Assembly: GCA_973895155.1 (NCBI GenBank)
Contig: OZ316897.1
Location: forward strand, 1,798,001 to 1,862,000
DNA from: Marsupella aquatica
Lineage: Eukaryota > Marchantiophyta
Direction of reading: 5' to 3'
Length of the DNA stretch: 64,000 bases
Shown here: in pieces, positions 1-11,840 of the stretch
Position numbering within the stretch: the stretch's first letter is position 1
How the letters are laid out: each line of letters begins with the position of its first letter
Position numbers and translations under genes: made by a program
The notes under the pieces: generated by a model
Seen by the model: the letters and a program-made list of their open reading frames with translations, nothing else
Told to the model about the DNA's origin: nothing
Databases searched by the model: none

Positions 1-27
1 AAATAAAATAAAATAAAATAAAATAAA
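1..27. repeat. (AAATA)n microsatellite
   Basis: Five-base simple repeat running off the left edge of the window. No coding content. Confidence 0.95.
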
Positions 28-479
28 GGTGCTATAAAGTGACTCCTGTTTTCGTGCTTTTATTACACATCCAAGTCGTCGGGCATCGTTGCATTTTGAG
101 CCCAACACTGCCCTGTCCAGGTCCCCTTCTCCTCGGGCAGTGAGATCAGGAAATGCATGCAATGTTCAAATTCAAATTGGAATTTCATAGTCTGCCCTAT
201 TTCACTGTACATTTTCTCTCTCCCCGCTCAGCTTTGTACAGACAAATCCTTTAAAAATGTTTTTAAAATGGTTTTAAATGGATCTCTGCAGACAAATGTT
301 TATTGATAGGGATCTATATCCACTATGGGCCCAATAGGAATGCTGGGTGTTTTATTTTCACGTGCTTTCTGGAGCTGCCCACCAGGGAAATCTGTAGGGT
401 TTTCCTTTTTCTCGAATGTCAGCCTCTCTCAAGAAATAAATGCGAGGAAGATTCCTTATCTCATTTTCCTAAATTATTT

Positions 480-612
480 CAGACCGATAGATTTCCCTTG
501 ATTCAGGATGACCGTTGGATTCTGTCTAGTGGGGTCTATTGCTAGGTGAGGGACCGGCGAAGGGGAAACAGAAAAATTGGCCAGGGTTTCCACTTTTTCC
601 AAGAAATTTCTG
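480..612 (+). repeat. Dispersed repeat, first copy (second at 2695-2815)
   Basis: The stretch containing GGATGACCGTTGGATTCTG recurs about 2.2 kb downstream with the same surrounding order (AGATTTCCCT-like left part, TAGGTG and GAAACAGAA-like right part). The copies are diverged and in the same orientation. No coding potential is evident. An old dispersed element fragment or a segmental duplication would both fit. Confidence 0.6.
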
Positions 613-739
613 CCACTTACAGAGTTGCTGCTGCCCATCTTAGGCTGTGCCAGCCTTTTTTGTAGTGGGGAAAGTTTACCAGATTATATACCTCACCGAC
701 AAGTCTTCCCTGCGTGTAGCTCAAATTGGCTGGGTTTCC

Positions 740-1050
740 TAGTATAAAGTATAGTTTACAAGGCATTGTGGGATATAATCCCTCACAAAATGAAAGTTTC
801 AGCTGAGTTTCAAGGGTCAGTTATTGCTCACACTTAGAGGCCTATAAGATTGTTGTGCTTACTAATTTTAGTAAAGTAGAGGAGAATTTTCAAAATGAGT
901 ATCCAAATCTTGAGTATGCATTTTTTTCTCAAGAAATGCCCTCTAATTACAAAGAGAAAAATCACTGAGGGCATTAAGTCTTTGCCACAGATCCAATTAC
1001 CCAGAATCGGGCAGTTATCTCTAAATGTAGGGAATCTAATGGTCATACTT
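740..1050 (+). repeat. Dispersed non-coding repeat, copy A
   Basis: Contains the ordered blocks TTTACAAGGCATTGTGGG, GTAGAGGAGAATTTTCAAAA, TATCCAAATCTTGAGTATGC and TTACAAAGAGAAAAATCACT. The same blocks in the same order occur at about 17330-17600, and in reverse orientation at about 17750-18060. A shorter related piece lies near 7420-7460. This is a dispersed element family of unknown class. Confidence 0.6.
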
Positions 1051-2694
1051 TAATCTAGAAAAATAATATCAGCTTCTACTTCACACAAGGTCACAATTCC
1101 TCATCCTCGTGAGAAAGGAAAAACTTTAAAATTTACCTTGCCCTTGCTGCCAGTCCTAACAAAGTCCTGAAACACAATGTTACCATAGCCGTAATCTACT
1201 TCACACAAATAATAGATGATTTACATTTGGCTCCCAACACAATAACTATGCCTCCCAAAAACAGAGGGCTTGAAAAATATTCTGGCAGTTTCAGACATGA
1301 GATTCCAGACATAATTCACACACTTTATAAGAGGCAAAATGCCTGGAAAACTACATACGTTATTGATTGAAATAGTTAGCAAGCACATGTTCTGGCTAGG
1401 TATTAGTGAAACGCAAGAAAGAAAACCCTATTATATGTTGGAATAGTGAGCTAACCCATGTTTTGGCTAAGTATCAATTAAATGCAAGAAAGAGTAAAGT
1501 ACACTGAGAAAAATTAAAATGGCCCATGAACATATGGAAACAAATAAAAATAACTCTTCGTGATTGAGAAGGATGGCAGGTCTGGAAGTGCCCCGCTGAC
1601 CACACTCCCCTGTAAAAACTGGTGAAAAGTGAGCTGGTGAAGGGTAAGATTAGACAGCGGACTAGCAACCACAAGAGTTGCTCAGTTCTTGGCTCCTGCA
1701 GGATCTCTCTCTGTTTTCAGAGTTGAGGATGCCCTTAGATTTGAGGTTTCATTTGTTAGTCCTTTAGGGTTTTTAACTGAACCTTCAGTTCAGCTTTGCG
1801 GTGGGGGCCCGAAAATGACTCCAATTTTTTGTTCTGCGCATATTATTCTAAAAAATATAGTGTACAATATCACAAAGAGTGTGTTTGTAACAGTTTAGCT
1901 TATGTGACCAAACCTCTTTGATCACGGGCCTGGTAGGGTGAGTTAGGCCTTGTTTACTTTTTGCTCATGCTCCCTTCTTTTATCCCTGTCCCCATGTCTT
2001 GGCTCAGGGTGACTCTTGGTCTATGACCGCATGTGGTCCGGCCGTTTTACTCCCTTTTTTAACAGGGTTTCATAAGTAACGTACTTCTTTCAAGGAAAAA
2101 AAAGAAAAAGAGCAACCACAAGAGTATTGTGTTCACTTTGTCATAGCCTGCCCATCTTGCATGGACCTGTTGAAAAACATTTTCTAGGAGATTTTCGCGG
2201 TGTAATAAAGATTTTGTTAGAATCTCATGATGAGCTGACGAAAAGCCACTGTTATGAATTCAAACATGGATTACTATTCAGAATAAACGAGGGGCCTTTT
2301 GTCTTAGAAAAACTTTATTGGAAAGAGATCCCGAAGTTCAGAAACAGAATTTTCAAGAGTAAAATTTACCATAAAAAAATTTAAGAAGAGGACAGGTGTA
2401 CAGTGAGAGGGTATTTTGTTCTTGCAAGGAATGTCGTGAAGAGTGTAGAAGATCATAAAATTGATGGAGAGAATTGTTTAAAGTTAAATGGTACATTGAG
2501 AAGGTCTTTGTCTTGAAAAGTAAAGGAAAATGTCAGCTTACTAAAACGAGGTATTCAAAGTAGTAAAAGCAAAAGAGGGGGCAAACATAAAACTGGGAAG
2601 GAGAGGGCAAACACAAACCCCTAAACCAGTGTTTTTTAAGATGTCTAGTGTGTGAAGGAGAAGATGCTCAAAATATTCCTTGATTTATTCTCCT

Positions 2695-2815
2695 GACCAT
2701 CAGATCTCCCTAGATTTAAGGATGACCGTTGGATTCTGGCTAATGGGACCTGTGATTAGGTGGAACACTGGCAAATGAGACAGAATATGGGGAGGTGGAA
2801 TATGGCCAAATTTTG
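2695..2815 (+). repeat. Dispersed repeat, second copy (first at 480-612)
   Basis: Shares GGATGACCGTTGGATTCTG and flanking blocks with 480-612, in direct orientation and with scattered substitutions. Non-coding. Confidence 0.6.
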
Positions 2816-3349
2816 CCACTGAACCCTAGAAAAATTTAAAAATTAGGTTTTACCCACTACATGAGTGTGATGATGTTATGGTACACATCTAGTGTTATAA
2901 CCAAGTAAGTCTTTTGAATGTCAGGCAAGGGGCCAAGCCTCTGCTGAGGTAAACCAGTACCAAGCACTAGATATTTTACAATGGATTGGTTGGGCTTGAG
3001 CATGTTGTAACATCCCAAAATCTTAGCGGAAGTGAATTGTAGGTAATATATTAGAGAATAATATTATATGAGTTTATAATAACTTCTTGCACCTCCTACT
3101 CATTAAAAGGTTTACCTAAATGTTTATCTAAATTACCTGGAAATTAACTATTTTGGGCTGCACTTAATTCCTAAAATTTTGCTATTCAACCCCTCAAGCA
3201 TCTGGCTAGGTTTCACCATTAGATGGTAGTTTGTGTCCTCTCTGACCCTAACTGTGGTACCGTGTCAAACCCTCAACATTGGTTGGGTCTCTTAATTGGC
3301 TCCTGCCCCAACCAGCTCGACTCCCCTCAATTGCCCGCCCAACCCCCTA

Positions 3350-3366
3350 CCCCCCCCCCCCCCCCC
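3350..3366. repeat. Poly-C tract
   Basis: Homopolymer C run of about 17 bases. Confidence 0.9.
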
Positions 3367-3987
3367 GCGTCCCCTTGGTTAAAGAGGGTATTGAGGTTAA
3401 GTTGAGCACAGTGACAACTGTTTGATGCTGATTATTGGATCATTCCAAAGCAAACCAAAGTTTCTTTGCATCACCGGCCATGGAAAAAGGTGGCAACTTA
3501 GTTAGTAAACTAAAAATAGTGGCAAAGTATATAAATTGTCCAAAAGGTAGCAATGTAGTGAATCTCAGAACAACAAATATCCCAAGTTTGCCCCACAGGC
3601 AGAGAATCTGTTTTGCAGTGTAATAGTCCATAGGAAATATCAATTTGTTGTTAAGATGCATGGGTGGAGATGCGCTTAGTAAGACAAACGAGTGCAATTT
3701 GTTGTTAGGGTGCATGGGTGGAGATGCTTGTATGAAGACACATGACAGTAGGAAAATATGACGTGTGACTATCCATGGACTTTGGGAGTCAGAGCATTCC
3801 TTTTGAGTAAACTATTTATTGTTGCCTCTTGGGTCACACCATTCAATGTTGAAGGTCATCTTGCATTGTCCATGGAGCACAAATGATCACAACATGAGGT
3901 TTTCTACTTCACATTTCTGAATGCTACCCATGGTTTCCAGATCCACATGAGTGGAGGGTTTGCTTGACATGACTTATCCTCCCAACA

Positions 3988-4060
3988 AGCTGAGCCTAGT
4001 GGTAGCAGGTTTTCATTCTGGCAAATGAGATTTAGGAGTTCAAGTTTCATGAGTCTACAG
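3988..4060 (+). mobile_element. tRNA-like SINE head, plus strand
   Basis: An A-box-like GAGCCTAGTGGTAGCAGG at 3992-4009 is followed about 43 bases later by a B-box-like GGAGTTCAAGTTTC at about 4035-4048. These are the internal RNA polymerase III promoter elements of tRNA-derived SINEs. A related copy on the other strand lies at 11215-11290. I see no convincing acceptor-stem pairing, so I do not call a functional tRNA. The SINE body is not delimited. Confidence 0.5.
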
Positions 4061-4128
4061 GATTTTGCACAAACCTACATCTCAAAGTGGAGTTCACCAC
4101 TGCCCTTTCCACACAAAACACTTGACAA

Positions 4129-4352
4129 TACAAAAAATTGGAGGTCATTCTCTTGTCACCTACGCAGAAATGGGAGGGCATAAAACATCAAAATTGGAGG
4201 TCACTCTCTTGTCACCTAAACAGAAACGTGATGGCATACAACATCAAAATCAGAGGTCACTCTCCTGTCACCTAAACTGAAACGGGAGGCCATACAACAT
4301 CAAAATTTGAGGTCACTCTCTTGTCACCTAGACGGAAATGGGAGGGTGGGCA
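4129..4352 (+). repeat. Tandem repeat, 56-bp unit, 4 copies
   Basis: GAGGTCAYTCTC starts at 4141, 4197, 4253 and 4309, exactly 56 bases apart. Each unit continues with TTGTCACCTA and ends with an AACATCAAAAT-like tail. Copies differ by a few substitutions. Non-coding minisatellite. Confidence 0.93.
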
Positions 4353-4442
4353 ACATCTAAGAGTGGGACCCAAGGGATGTAATAAGTGAACACCTTGGAA
4401 GAGCCCACCTTGTCTTCACAAAAGGTTGTAGATCTGTGAGAC

Positions 4443-4538
4443 AACTTGTAATAGACACCACATCTGACTTAGGAAACTTGTAATTGACACCACATCTGAC
4501 TTAAGAAACTTGTAGTTGACACCAAATCTGACTTACTG
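4443..4538 (+). repeat. Tandem repeat, 32-bp unit, 3 copies
   Basis: AACTTGTA starts at 4443, 4475 and 4507, each followed by GACACCACATCTGACTTA with minor changes. Distinct from the neighbouring 56-bp array. Confidence 0.9.
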
Positions 4539-5025
4539 AACCGAGAAGGCATCAACTAGTGATGACTGGTGTACATTCTTTATTCACTGGTCACAAGTAA
4601 TACAATATAGTCACAGACGTAATATGGGGGTGCTGTTCGCAAAACAAAGAAGCTCGAAGACAAATGCAACACTATGACTGTGCCAAAAACAAAGTAATGA
4701 GACAAAATGCAACTCTGTGAATAATAGCAATGAACAATTTGCACAATGGAATCCGGGTTTGCTCTAAACACAAGTTAATGTTTTTTTATAGGAAACAACA
4801 CAAGGCCAGAATACTACTCTTTTGGTCTGATGATTAAATTTTCATTTTAAAAACATATATACACTGGAAACTCAATGTTTACACCAGAATGTCCAAAATA
4901 TTATTAAAATTTAGGTGACAAGATTCTTTCACAAGACCCCCAAAACTATTTGTTAATTGAACCAAACCCCTCGGCGATACTAGCTTAATTTTCTGGTTTT
5001 GCCTATAATTTTAAGAATTATATAT

Positions 5026-5480
5026 TTATCGCGCCAGCCCAAATGGCACTACGGGCAAGCCGGTCTGCAAGCCGGCCGGCGGGCACTTGACCGCCGGGAG
5101 CCGATCACGCCGACAAACCAAAGATTCTCGAGCCAAGGACAAGATTCGTGAATCGAGATCGTTGAAAAACAATGCCCGTCTAATAGCCTGCCCGAGTGCC
5201 CTCTGCCTGCCCGTCTCCCATTGGGGACTGAGCATTGACCTGCTGCCCGCCTGCCCGCTACTAGTCTCTCTGCCTCTCTCCCATTTGGGCACCGTCATCC
5301 TCCTCCTGCCCGCGGGCGGGAGTAAAAACCAGCTCCTGCCCGGGAACGCGGCGCTCTGTCCTCCCGGCTGCGCGGCCGCCAGCCAGCCCGTGTCGCCTGC
5401 CCGTCCCGCCCCAGAGTCGAAGTGACGGCAGCACGGACCGCCCCCTCGCAGATCATCATGACACAATGGTGGGGGCCCAC
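5026..5480. other. GC-rich island with CCCGCC runs
   Basis: A sharply delimited GC-rich stretch in AT-rich surroundings, with repeated CTGCCCG/GCCCGC motifs and CpG dinucleotides. Open frames exist on both strands (for example 5026-5466 minus, 5087-5425 plus), but they reflect composition rather than a recognisable protein. It could be a mobile-element remnant or a promoter-like CpG island. I cannot tell which. Confidence 0.5.
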
Positions 5481-6808
5481 AGGTGTCCGAATCCTCGCCG
5501 TCTAGTGACGGATCTGCACGGCAACTTGTCGGAGGCCTTCGTTTTTGAATTTCGAATTTTGTTTTGTTTAAATTAATATAGCGAACTAATCCAATTCCTT
5601 GCGCACCATTCTCGGGTTGACTTTTCTTTCCGCTTTTCTGGAGCAGACGTATGGTTTTTTATTAGACGTGTTTGCATTTGATCCACGTTTTTATAAAGCA
5701 GATTCAGAATTCCAGATGTTTTAGGACAAGGAGATGCTTCGATAGATTTTTTGCACCTAGAATGGATCGCATTCAAATGCTGAGATTTCTAGTATACAAC
5801 ATGCAAACTAAGTTATGGAGATGTTCTCCCATAGCACATTTTTTAACGCTAGAAATCCAAAAAGCACGTGAAAACTAAAGTTTAACTAACCGTTATGAGT
5901 GGCCATCTTTGAAGCCAGATTTGGCCATAATTACTCAAAGACTAAACACCCACTTTAGCTGGCTACAAAAGGTAGACCTATTTCTTGACTGACTCCCAAC
6001 ATGAAACTTGTTACTTGATCTATCCCCTGAGGTCTATGAACGACCCAGATCTAAGATCGAAAGGTCCATCAACGATCTATATTGGGGACAAGTATCGAGG
6101 GGGTTGATTAAGCAAACTTTTTCCAAAGGGGGTCTACTAAGCATATCCCTCGAAAAGGTATGGAATAAGCTCTCCACCAAATCTAATTTTGCTTATTCAG
6201 ATCATATTTGGAAACATCATGAGTTTGAAGTAGTAGGCAGGTTTCAAGATGTCCTCAACTCCGCTGAGAACTAGTCTGAAACCTTCCACGCCCCTCGAAA
6301 ACAGGTCAGGCTGCTTCTGGGTGTCTTAGGCTCCATTAATTAATACTTTAAGTGTTTCGCAGACGCTATCACAGTTAATTTGAATTAAATATATTGTTAC
6401 TCTCATACCTTGTTGTGGGCTAGAAAAACAAGCAGGAAGACCAAGAGGCCTAAACCTTTCTTCAAAACTACGTCTGATAAATCCCGTTGTAGCTCATTGA
6501 TTCAGACTATGAATATAACTTCCTTTTATCAAAAGTAGACCCTCCTGAAAGTTGATCATCTCTCACGAATCACCATTTCAAGGGGGAATTCTGTGTTGAT
6601 CTTCTTTTGTTTAAACCACAACTTGCCCTATATAAGGGGAAGTGTCTAAGATCTCCCCCTTTTTTCATATTTCAATCACTGTTCTCCTCTAGCATGCCAG
6701 TTTGCTCCAATATTTCAGGAAAAATCTCCTTTTAATGATAACTACAGGTAACCCGTAGCTTTTGAAGGGCAGTTGTGGTTTAATAACATGCGTTACTTAC
6801 TACCTTTC

Positions 6809-6810
<2 letters not shown>
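5481..6810. other. Intergenic, no supported gene
   Basis: AT-rich, no recognisable domain. A frame at 6008-6274 stays open for 88 codons (TTG-initiated) and contains a plausible-looking peptide, but it matches no family I know and lacks supporting splice signals. A TATATAAGG-like box near 6637 has no adjacent gene. Confidence 0.5.

Positions 6811-6853
<43 letters not shown>
6811..6853. repeat. (AT)n microsatellite
   Basis: About 21 uninterrupted AT dinucleotides. Confidence 0.97.
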
Positions 6854-6857
<4 letters not shown>

Positions 6858-8680
6858 TCAATTCGACAAGAATAAAAGGCACCAACTTTCGGTTCACGAA
6901 AGTTCGCTCACCTGATATATGGAGTTCCCTATAAAATAAAATTGAATAGAATAAAAATTAAAAAACCTATGTAATTATACAGAATGCAGCTCAAGCAAAG
7001 GGGTCCATTGGAGTTTACACCTTTTGACATGTCAGTCCCCCTTTTAGTGGATTCTTCTCTTTGTCGCTTTGGAAGTTGTTGTAGTGTATTGTATCGTAGT
7101 AATTTTGGGGTTGTTGTACCGTATTGTATTGTAGTGAGGGACATGCACAACATTCACCAACCAACCAACCAACCAAAGTTAACATATCCAGTTTGAACCT
7201 CGATTTCATCGTACCAATCTCACCTACCAACTCACCTCAAAACACACACCAGACTACAGTTACAAGCAGCAAAACAAGCAAAAAGGTACTCGCAAAACTC
7301 CACCTTGCTGAAAAGTATGAGCCTCTCTTGATGAGAATTGCTCAGGGTGTTTGTCTTCTATTAGTCAGTTTCCCACCTTGCCACAAAACACGTCAGCAAG
7401 AATCTGAAGATTATCCTTAAATTGAGGGAAATCTAATGATCAGAAATTAATCTAGACAAAATAGATATGCAACATTCTTAGCATCTTCTCCTTAACCCAA
7501 GGTCACATTAGCCACCTTGATGACCAACAAAACCCTAAAAATGACCCTGGTACTAAAGGGCATATGGAGAGAGTTTGAATTGGTACTCTGTGTATAGAGA
7601 GACCACGCTCGCTTAGGATGGCTTTACAAGAAGTTGGAGGACTTGTGGCTGTTGTTCACATAAGCAAAGCAGAGTGCCACTTCCAGCATTCTTTTGGGTG
7701 GTAGACATTTGCCAGGTTTCACCTCTCTCAAAAGTCTTTTGCCACTTTTGCCAAAACTTTGCTAGATGTTTTAGTCTTCCATCAGAAATGCCCACCTTCA
7801 CATACCCTAGTTACTTGCCAGAATTAATAAATAAATTTAGGAAAATTAAACAAGGATGTTCCCTAGCTCACAAGGTGACATTGGCCAGCCTGCTGAAAAA
7901 GAAAAAACCTGGAAGATTACCCTGGCCACTTTTTGTTCTAAAGCTAGACTACAGATCAAATGAACTTCAATAAATGCAAATCCCATGAATGAGGAAACCA
8001 AAGTTGGGAAATATTTGGATACTCTCCTGTAGTGCACTAAAATGCTAGAAAAATTAAGCACTCAACAGTATCATTTCTTTGGGCCCATTGCTAGCCATGT
8101 AGGATGGGTAGACACCATACATTATGCACCTTATTTCTTGTAAAGCCAACTTCAGCCATTTGAACACTCCTTTTATGGCCCAGATTAAATCTCAAAGGGA
8201 ATAAAAGAAGCAATTGGTCCGGGATCTTGTAAAGCCATCCTTTATCAAAGGGATGGTGGGGTTCAAGTTGTCAACCTTGGACCTATGCTGTTCACAACAC
8301 CGATACTCATCATTCTGCCGCCCCATGTGCACCTGGGGGGTTTGAACTTGGACCTTTTTCAGTTTGAAGTTGGAGTAGTGTAGTAGAGTAGTTGAACCAT
8401 TGTCTTCATCCCAAAGGAACCATTCTTGTGTGTGCCACCTCCCATAAAGCCCGCTAATGTATATGAATCTTGAGATTTACTAGATTGCCACATTTCTGTC
8501 TCAATACATTTATTTTTAGTTTAACTATTTATTTTGTCATATTCTTTGCCACTGGTTAAGCAGAGTAATTTTGGTTAGCCAGGATTGATCCAGTGGTCAG
8601 CATTTCGCCAATTTCATCATTGGATGGTCCTCATTGTCCTCACGCTCTACCATGGAAGATGGGGAACTGGTAGCCAACCA
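6854..8680. other. Intergenic, no supported gene
   Basis: No coding feature can be supported. A short (CCAA)n-type tract lies near 7156-7175. A fragment near 7420-7460 resembles part of the dispersed repeat at 740-1050. Confidence 0.55.
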
Positions 8681-8689
8681 GGGAGCGGA

Positions 8690-10880
8690 GCTAGGTGGGG
8701 TGGGAACAAACTATGAGACCCAACCAATGTCACGGATTTTAAAGAACTGATTTTTTGAGGGAAAGATTTTGAAACCTGAATATACAAACTTTTTACAGAA
8801 AAGGACCAAACAGAGTACAAAAGAACAAACAAACGAGGGTCCAAGAGGACAAAACCAAACGTAAAAGAAGTGAGTAATAGGGAATCCCTAAAAACCAAGA
8901 AAGAGAAACTGCAACTAAGAAGTGAGCAATAGGGAACCCCTAAAAACCAAGAAAGAGGAACTAAAACTAAGAAGTGAGCACTAGGGAACCCATAAAAACC
9001 AAGAAAGAGGAACTAAACTAACCCAAACAGACCGAGGTCCTCATCATTCCTAGCAAATGTGGCAAAAAGCTAATGGACATCAAGTGTCAAAACTAAATCG
9101 GCAAGTGGGATTGGAACATCCTCTAGGGGAGCGAGCCACTGCGAGGACACACTAGCACCCACTGTAAGAGATCGATGATAGATGGCCCGAGCTTGAGCAT
9201 GCTGTAAGGTGACTGAAATGCGTTGGCAAAAGTGCGTGGTCAAAATAGATGAGGAATGACTGGATTGGCCTGAAGCCATCCTCCTGCGCCCTTCCCTCCG
9301 AAAGAAAGAATCCGAGCTTGGTCCGTGTCAAGTGCCTCGGAGAGGATGCTGGAGAGGGTGAAAGCGTGCATACGCACAGCAAGGTCTGCCTGAAGACAAA
9401 CGGGGTCCAAGGATAAAAACTCCTGAAATGAAGGTAACGCAGTGCGAACAGGATCTGGTAATGATGACCGTGATGCGCGCAAATGAATCTGAAATGGGAG
9501 GGCACCCTCCTCTACCTCCATGAGAGATGAAAGTAAAAAAGGTCGATCCTCAGTAAGGAACGGTCGGCCAACAATGAGAAGGCGGCCCCCCCACGCGCCC
9601 AAAAAGGCTAAAGGTGCAAGGCGCTCAATGGAAGTAAGCCCAAACCCACCCTAAGAAATAGGAAGACTGAGTTGTTGATGAAGCCACTGAGATGAGAGGA
9701 ACGTACTCGACCCTAAAAGAGAGGCCAAAGTCTCACGAATGGAGATGTCTCAGACGACGGCCTTCCCCCTGGGTTCTTGAGGACCGTCGACTGGACGTAG
9801 GAACCCAGGGGGAAGCGCAAGATCAGAGGGTAACCTGGCTGGACTCCATGCACAACTCTCCACAGGCTGAACCCGTAAACCTAGGCCCATCAAATGGGTG
9901 GAAAGAGTGGCGAGGGCAGAAGTAACCGCTGCGGGAGGACCAATGATGTGGGTGTCATCTGGAAGGGAGAGGAAGATACACTGGGGGTGGGCCACAGCGG
10001 CTTCCCGTAAACCTGTAAAATGGGCAATTGCAAAAAGGGGCCCACCCAAACTAAGGGTCACCTTGACGTGTACCTTTTGCAGAAGAAAGAGTGGTATACA
10101 CTCCAGTAGAGGTGTGATGACTATAGAAGAGTTTATCCCCTTTGTCCGTTGTTTTTATGGACTCGAGGCCCCGACCGCCGCCCTCAAAGCATAAAAAATT
10201 GTTGCCCGAGAAAGCTGTTGAAAGCATTAGAGACATCAACCTGGAGGACAACCCAATCAGGGTGGAGGTCCAAGGTAGCGCAAATACCCGCAATAACTGC
10301 CTCACAACCGCCAGAAATGCCCACTGCAAACTGATGTGGAGAGCGGTGATCCGATAGTGCAGAGCAATATTGCGATGAAAGTGTGCGAGACACAAGACGA
10401 AGAAATACCTCTCCAATAGCTATTGGCCAAACACCCGATGAAGACTTAGCCATGGCCAATAAACGAGAAGCACTCAAGAGCCGAGAGACGGGAGGAGGCA
10501 AATTAACGGCCGGCTGCAATACACTGGAGAAAACTGGAAAACCAAACTGAGGATCCTCGGGGGGAAATAAATCACAAAAATGTTCAAAAACATAGCCAGA
10601 GGGGCCACCAGCCGCGCAATGCGCGGCATGGAGGAAGACATAGGTGAAGTGGTCCCTACTAAACTGAAGATCCTCCTCAGGCTCAAAATCCTCCACGAAC
10701 AAAGGGCTGCGGATGGAGATCCTGAAGGGCCGTCAAGGTGACCTCGCCAGGGGGCAGGTGTGGTGGGAGAAAGGGCCTGGATGGCCCGATGATATTCACC
10801 AGCCTGGGTTAAACGACAAGAGCGACAAAGGCATCTATGCTCTGGAGGATGAGAGTGGCGAGCTGGTTCAGACAAAGCAC
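8690..10880 (-). pseudogene. Reverse-transcriptase retroelement, broken and 5'-truncated
   Basis: Minus-strand coding remnants occur in several frames. At 10702-10184: a GGPSG block, an IGEVFLRLV block and an LQVDVSNAFNS block, the RT motif with catalytic Asp before an Ala-Phe-Asn. At 10416-10051: a KGTRQGDP block. At 10061-9750: an LPDDTHIIGP block that corresponds to the YADD box with Pro-Asp-Asp. The order IGEV, DVSNAF, TRQGDP, DDTHI is that of reverse transcriptases. Frames change at least three times, so no full protein can be made. The C-terminal tail at 9279-9070 (RSLTVGAS ... LEDVPIPLADL) is repeated in the fragment at 11839-11633. This appears to be a non-LTR-type element; I cannot name the clade. 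Confidence 0.8.
8868..9022 (-). repeat. 52-bp tandem repeat in the 3' end of the RT element
   Basis: AAGTGAG starts at 8868, 8920 and 8972, each followed by AGGGAAYCCC and AAACCAAGAAAGAG. The same units, in two copies, lie at the matching place of the second element end near 11475-11590, so the array belongs to the element's 3' untranslated region. Confidence 0.88.
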
Positions 10881-11214
10881 GGGCGGTAAAGGATCGGGCT
10901 CGAAGAAAGTACTATTCCTGAAGCTGCTCCCAATCTACCAGCAGAAAACAATGGAGTGTATATTAAAGTGCCACTTTGGAAGATTATGGCAACTCAAGCC
11001 ACATAGATGCCAAAAAGAACCACCTTTCAGATTTTGCTTTCTAATGTCCTGTGCATGGGTGTATCTTTAGGTTTTATTTAGTTATATTATTATTTTAGTT
11101 TTGCACACCTTAGCCTTGCGTTGGGTGACAAGTTTTCAGAGGGGATTATTAAACATGTAATCTGCCCTTGTATGGGGCCTGTCCCACCCTTAGGAAGATA
11201 CCACAAAGTCACCC
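10881..11214. other. Spacer between the two RT-element copies
   Basis: No coding feature recognised. It may hold unrecognised 5' sequence of the first copy. Confidence 0.4.
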
Positions 11215-11290
11215 TCTTGAGATTTGAACTCCTCGGACCTCAAGTGTACTATTGTGAGTTGCTACCACTAGCCTGTCTATTTGGGATCAT
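11215..11290 (-). mobile_element. tRNA-like SINE head, minus strand
   Basis: On the minus strand, an A-box-like GGCTAGTGGTAGCA (complement of about 11260-11273) precedes a B-box-like GAGGAGTTCAAATCTC (complement of 11218-11233). It shares CTAGTGGTAGCA and GGAGTTCAA with the plus-strand copy at 3988-4060, supporting one SINE family with two copies. Confidence 0.5.
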
Positions 11291-11394
11291 GTTAAAGAGG
11301 AAAAAGTGTGTAAGTTGGTGATCTGATACCTGGCCCAAGTTGGCAGAAGGGCTTATAATCCCAAGAGAAAGTAAAAAATATAAAAAAATATACA

Positions 11395-11840
11395 CACTTT
11401 TTATATACAAAGGGACCAAACAGAGTACAAATGAACAAACAAAAGAGGGCCCAAGTGGACAAAACCAATCGAAAAAGAAGTGAGCAAAAGGGAACCACTA
11501 AACACCAAGAAAGAGGAACTAAAAGTAAGAAATGAACAATAGGGAACCCCTAAAAACCAAGAAAGAGAGAGAGACTAAAACTAACCCAAGCGGACCGAGG
11601 TCCTCATCATTCCTACCGATTGTGGCAAAAAGCTAATGGTCCACATCAAGAGTCAAAACTAGATCGGCAAGTGGGATTGGAACATCCTCAAGGGGAGCTA
11701 GCCGCTGCGGAGGCACACTAGCACCCACTGTAAGAGATCGACGATAGATGGCCCGAGCTTGAGCACGCTGTAAGGTGACTGAAATACGTTGGCGAAAGTG
11801 CGTGGTCAAAATAGAAAGCGGGGGTCCGGTGGGACCCATT
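11395..11840 (-). mobile_element. Second truncated 3' end of the RT element
   Basis: Repeats the 8750-9290 segment in the same orientation: GGACCAAACAGAGTACAAA, the AGTGAGC/AGGGAACC units, ACTAACCC, and the minus-strand tail RSLTVGAS ... LEDVPIPLADL at 11839-11633. Homology stops at about 11820. Such 5'-truncated copies are typical of target-primed reverse transcription. Confidence 0.82.

Larger units (their letters stand above)
28..3349. other. Gene-poor intergenic block with dispersed repeats
   Basis: No coding exon can be supported. Open frames here are short, many open with TTG or GTG, and none shows a recognisable domain. The block contains copies of two dispersed non-coding repeats (listed separately). 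One frame at 2127-2384 stays open for 85 codons and looks mildly protein-like, but I recognise nothing in it and see no convincing splice context. Confidence 0.6.

Noticed and set aside
5026-5466. 146-codon minus-strand frame in the GC-rich island
   Set aside because: Frames are open on both strands because of base composition, and no domain is recognisable.
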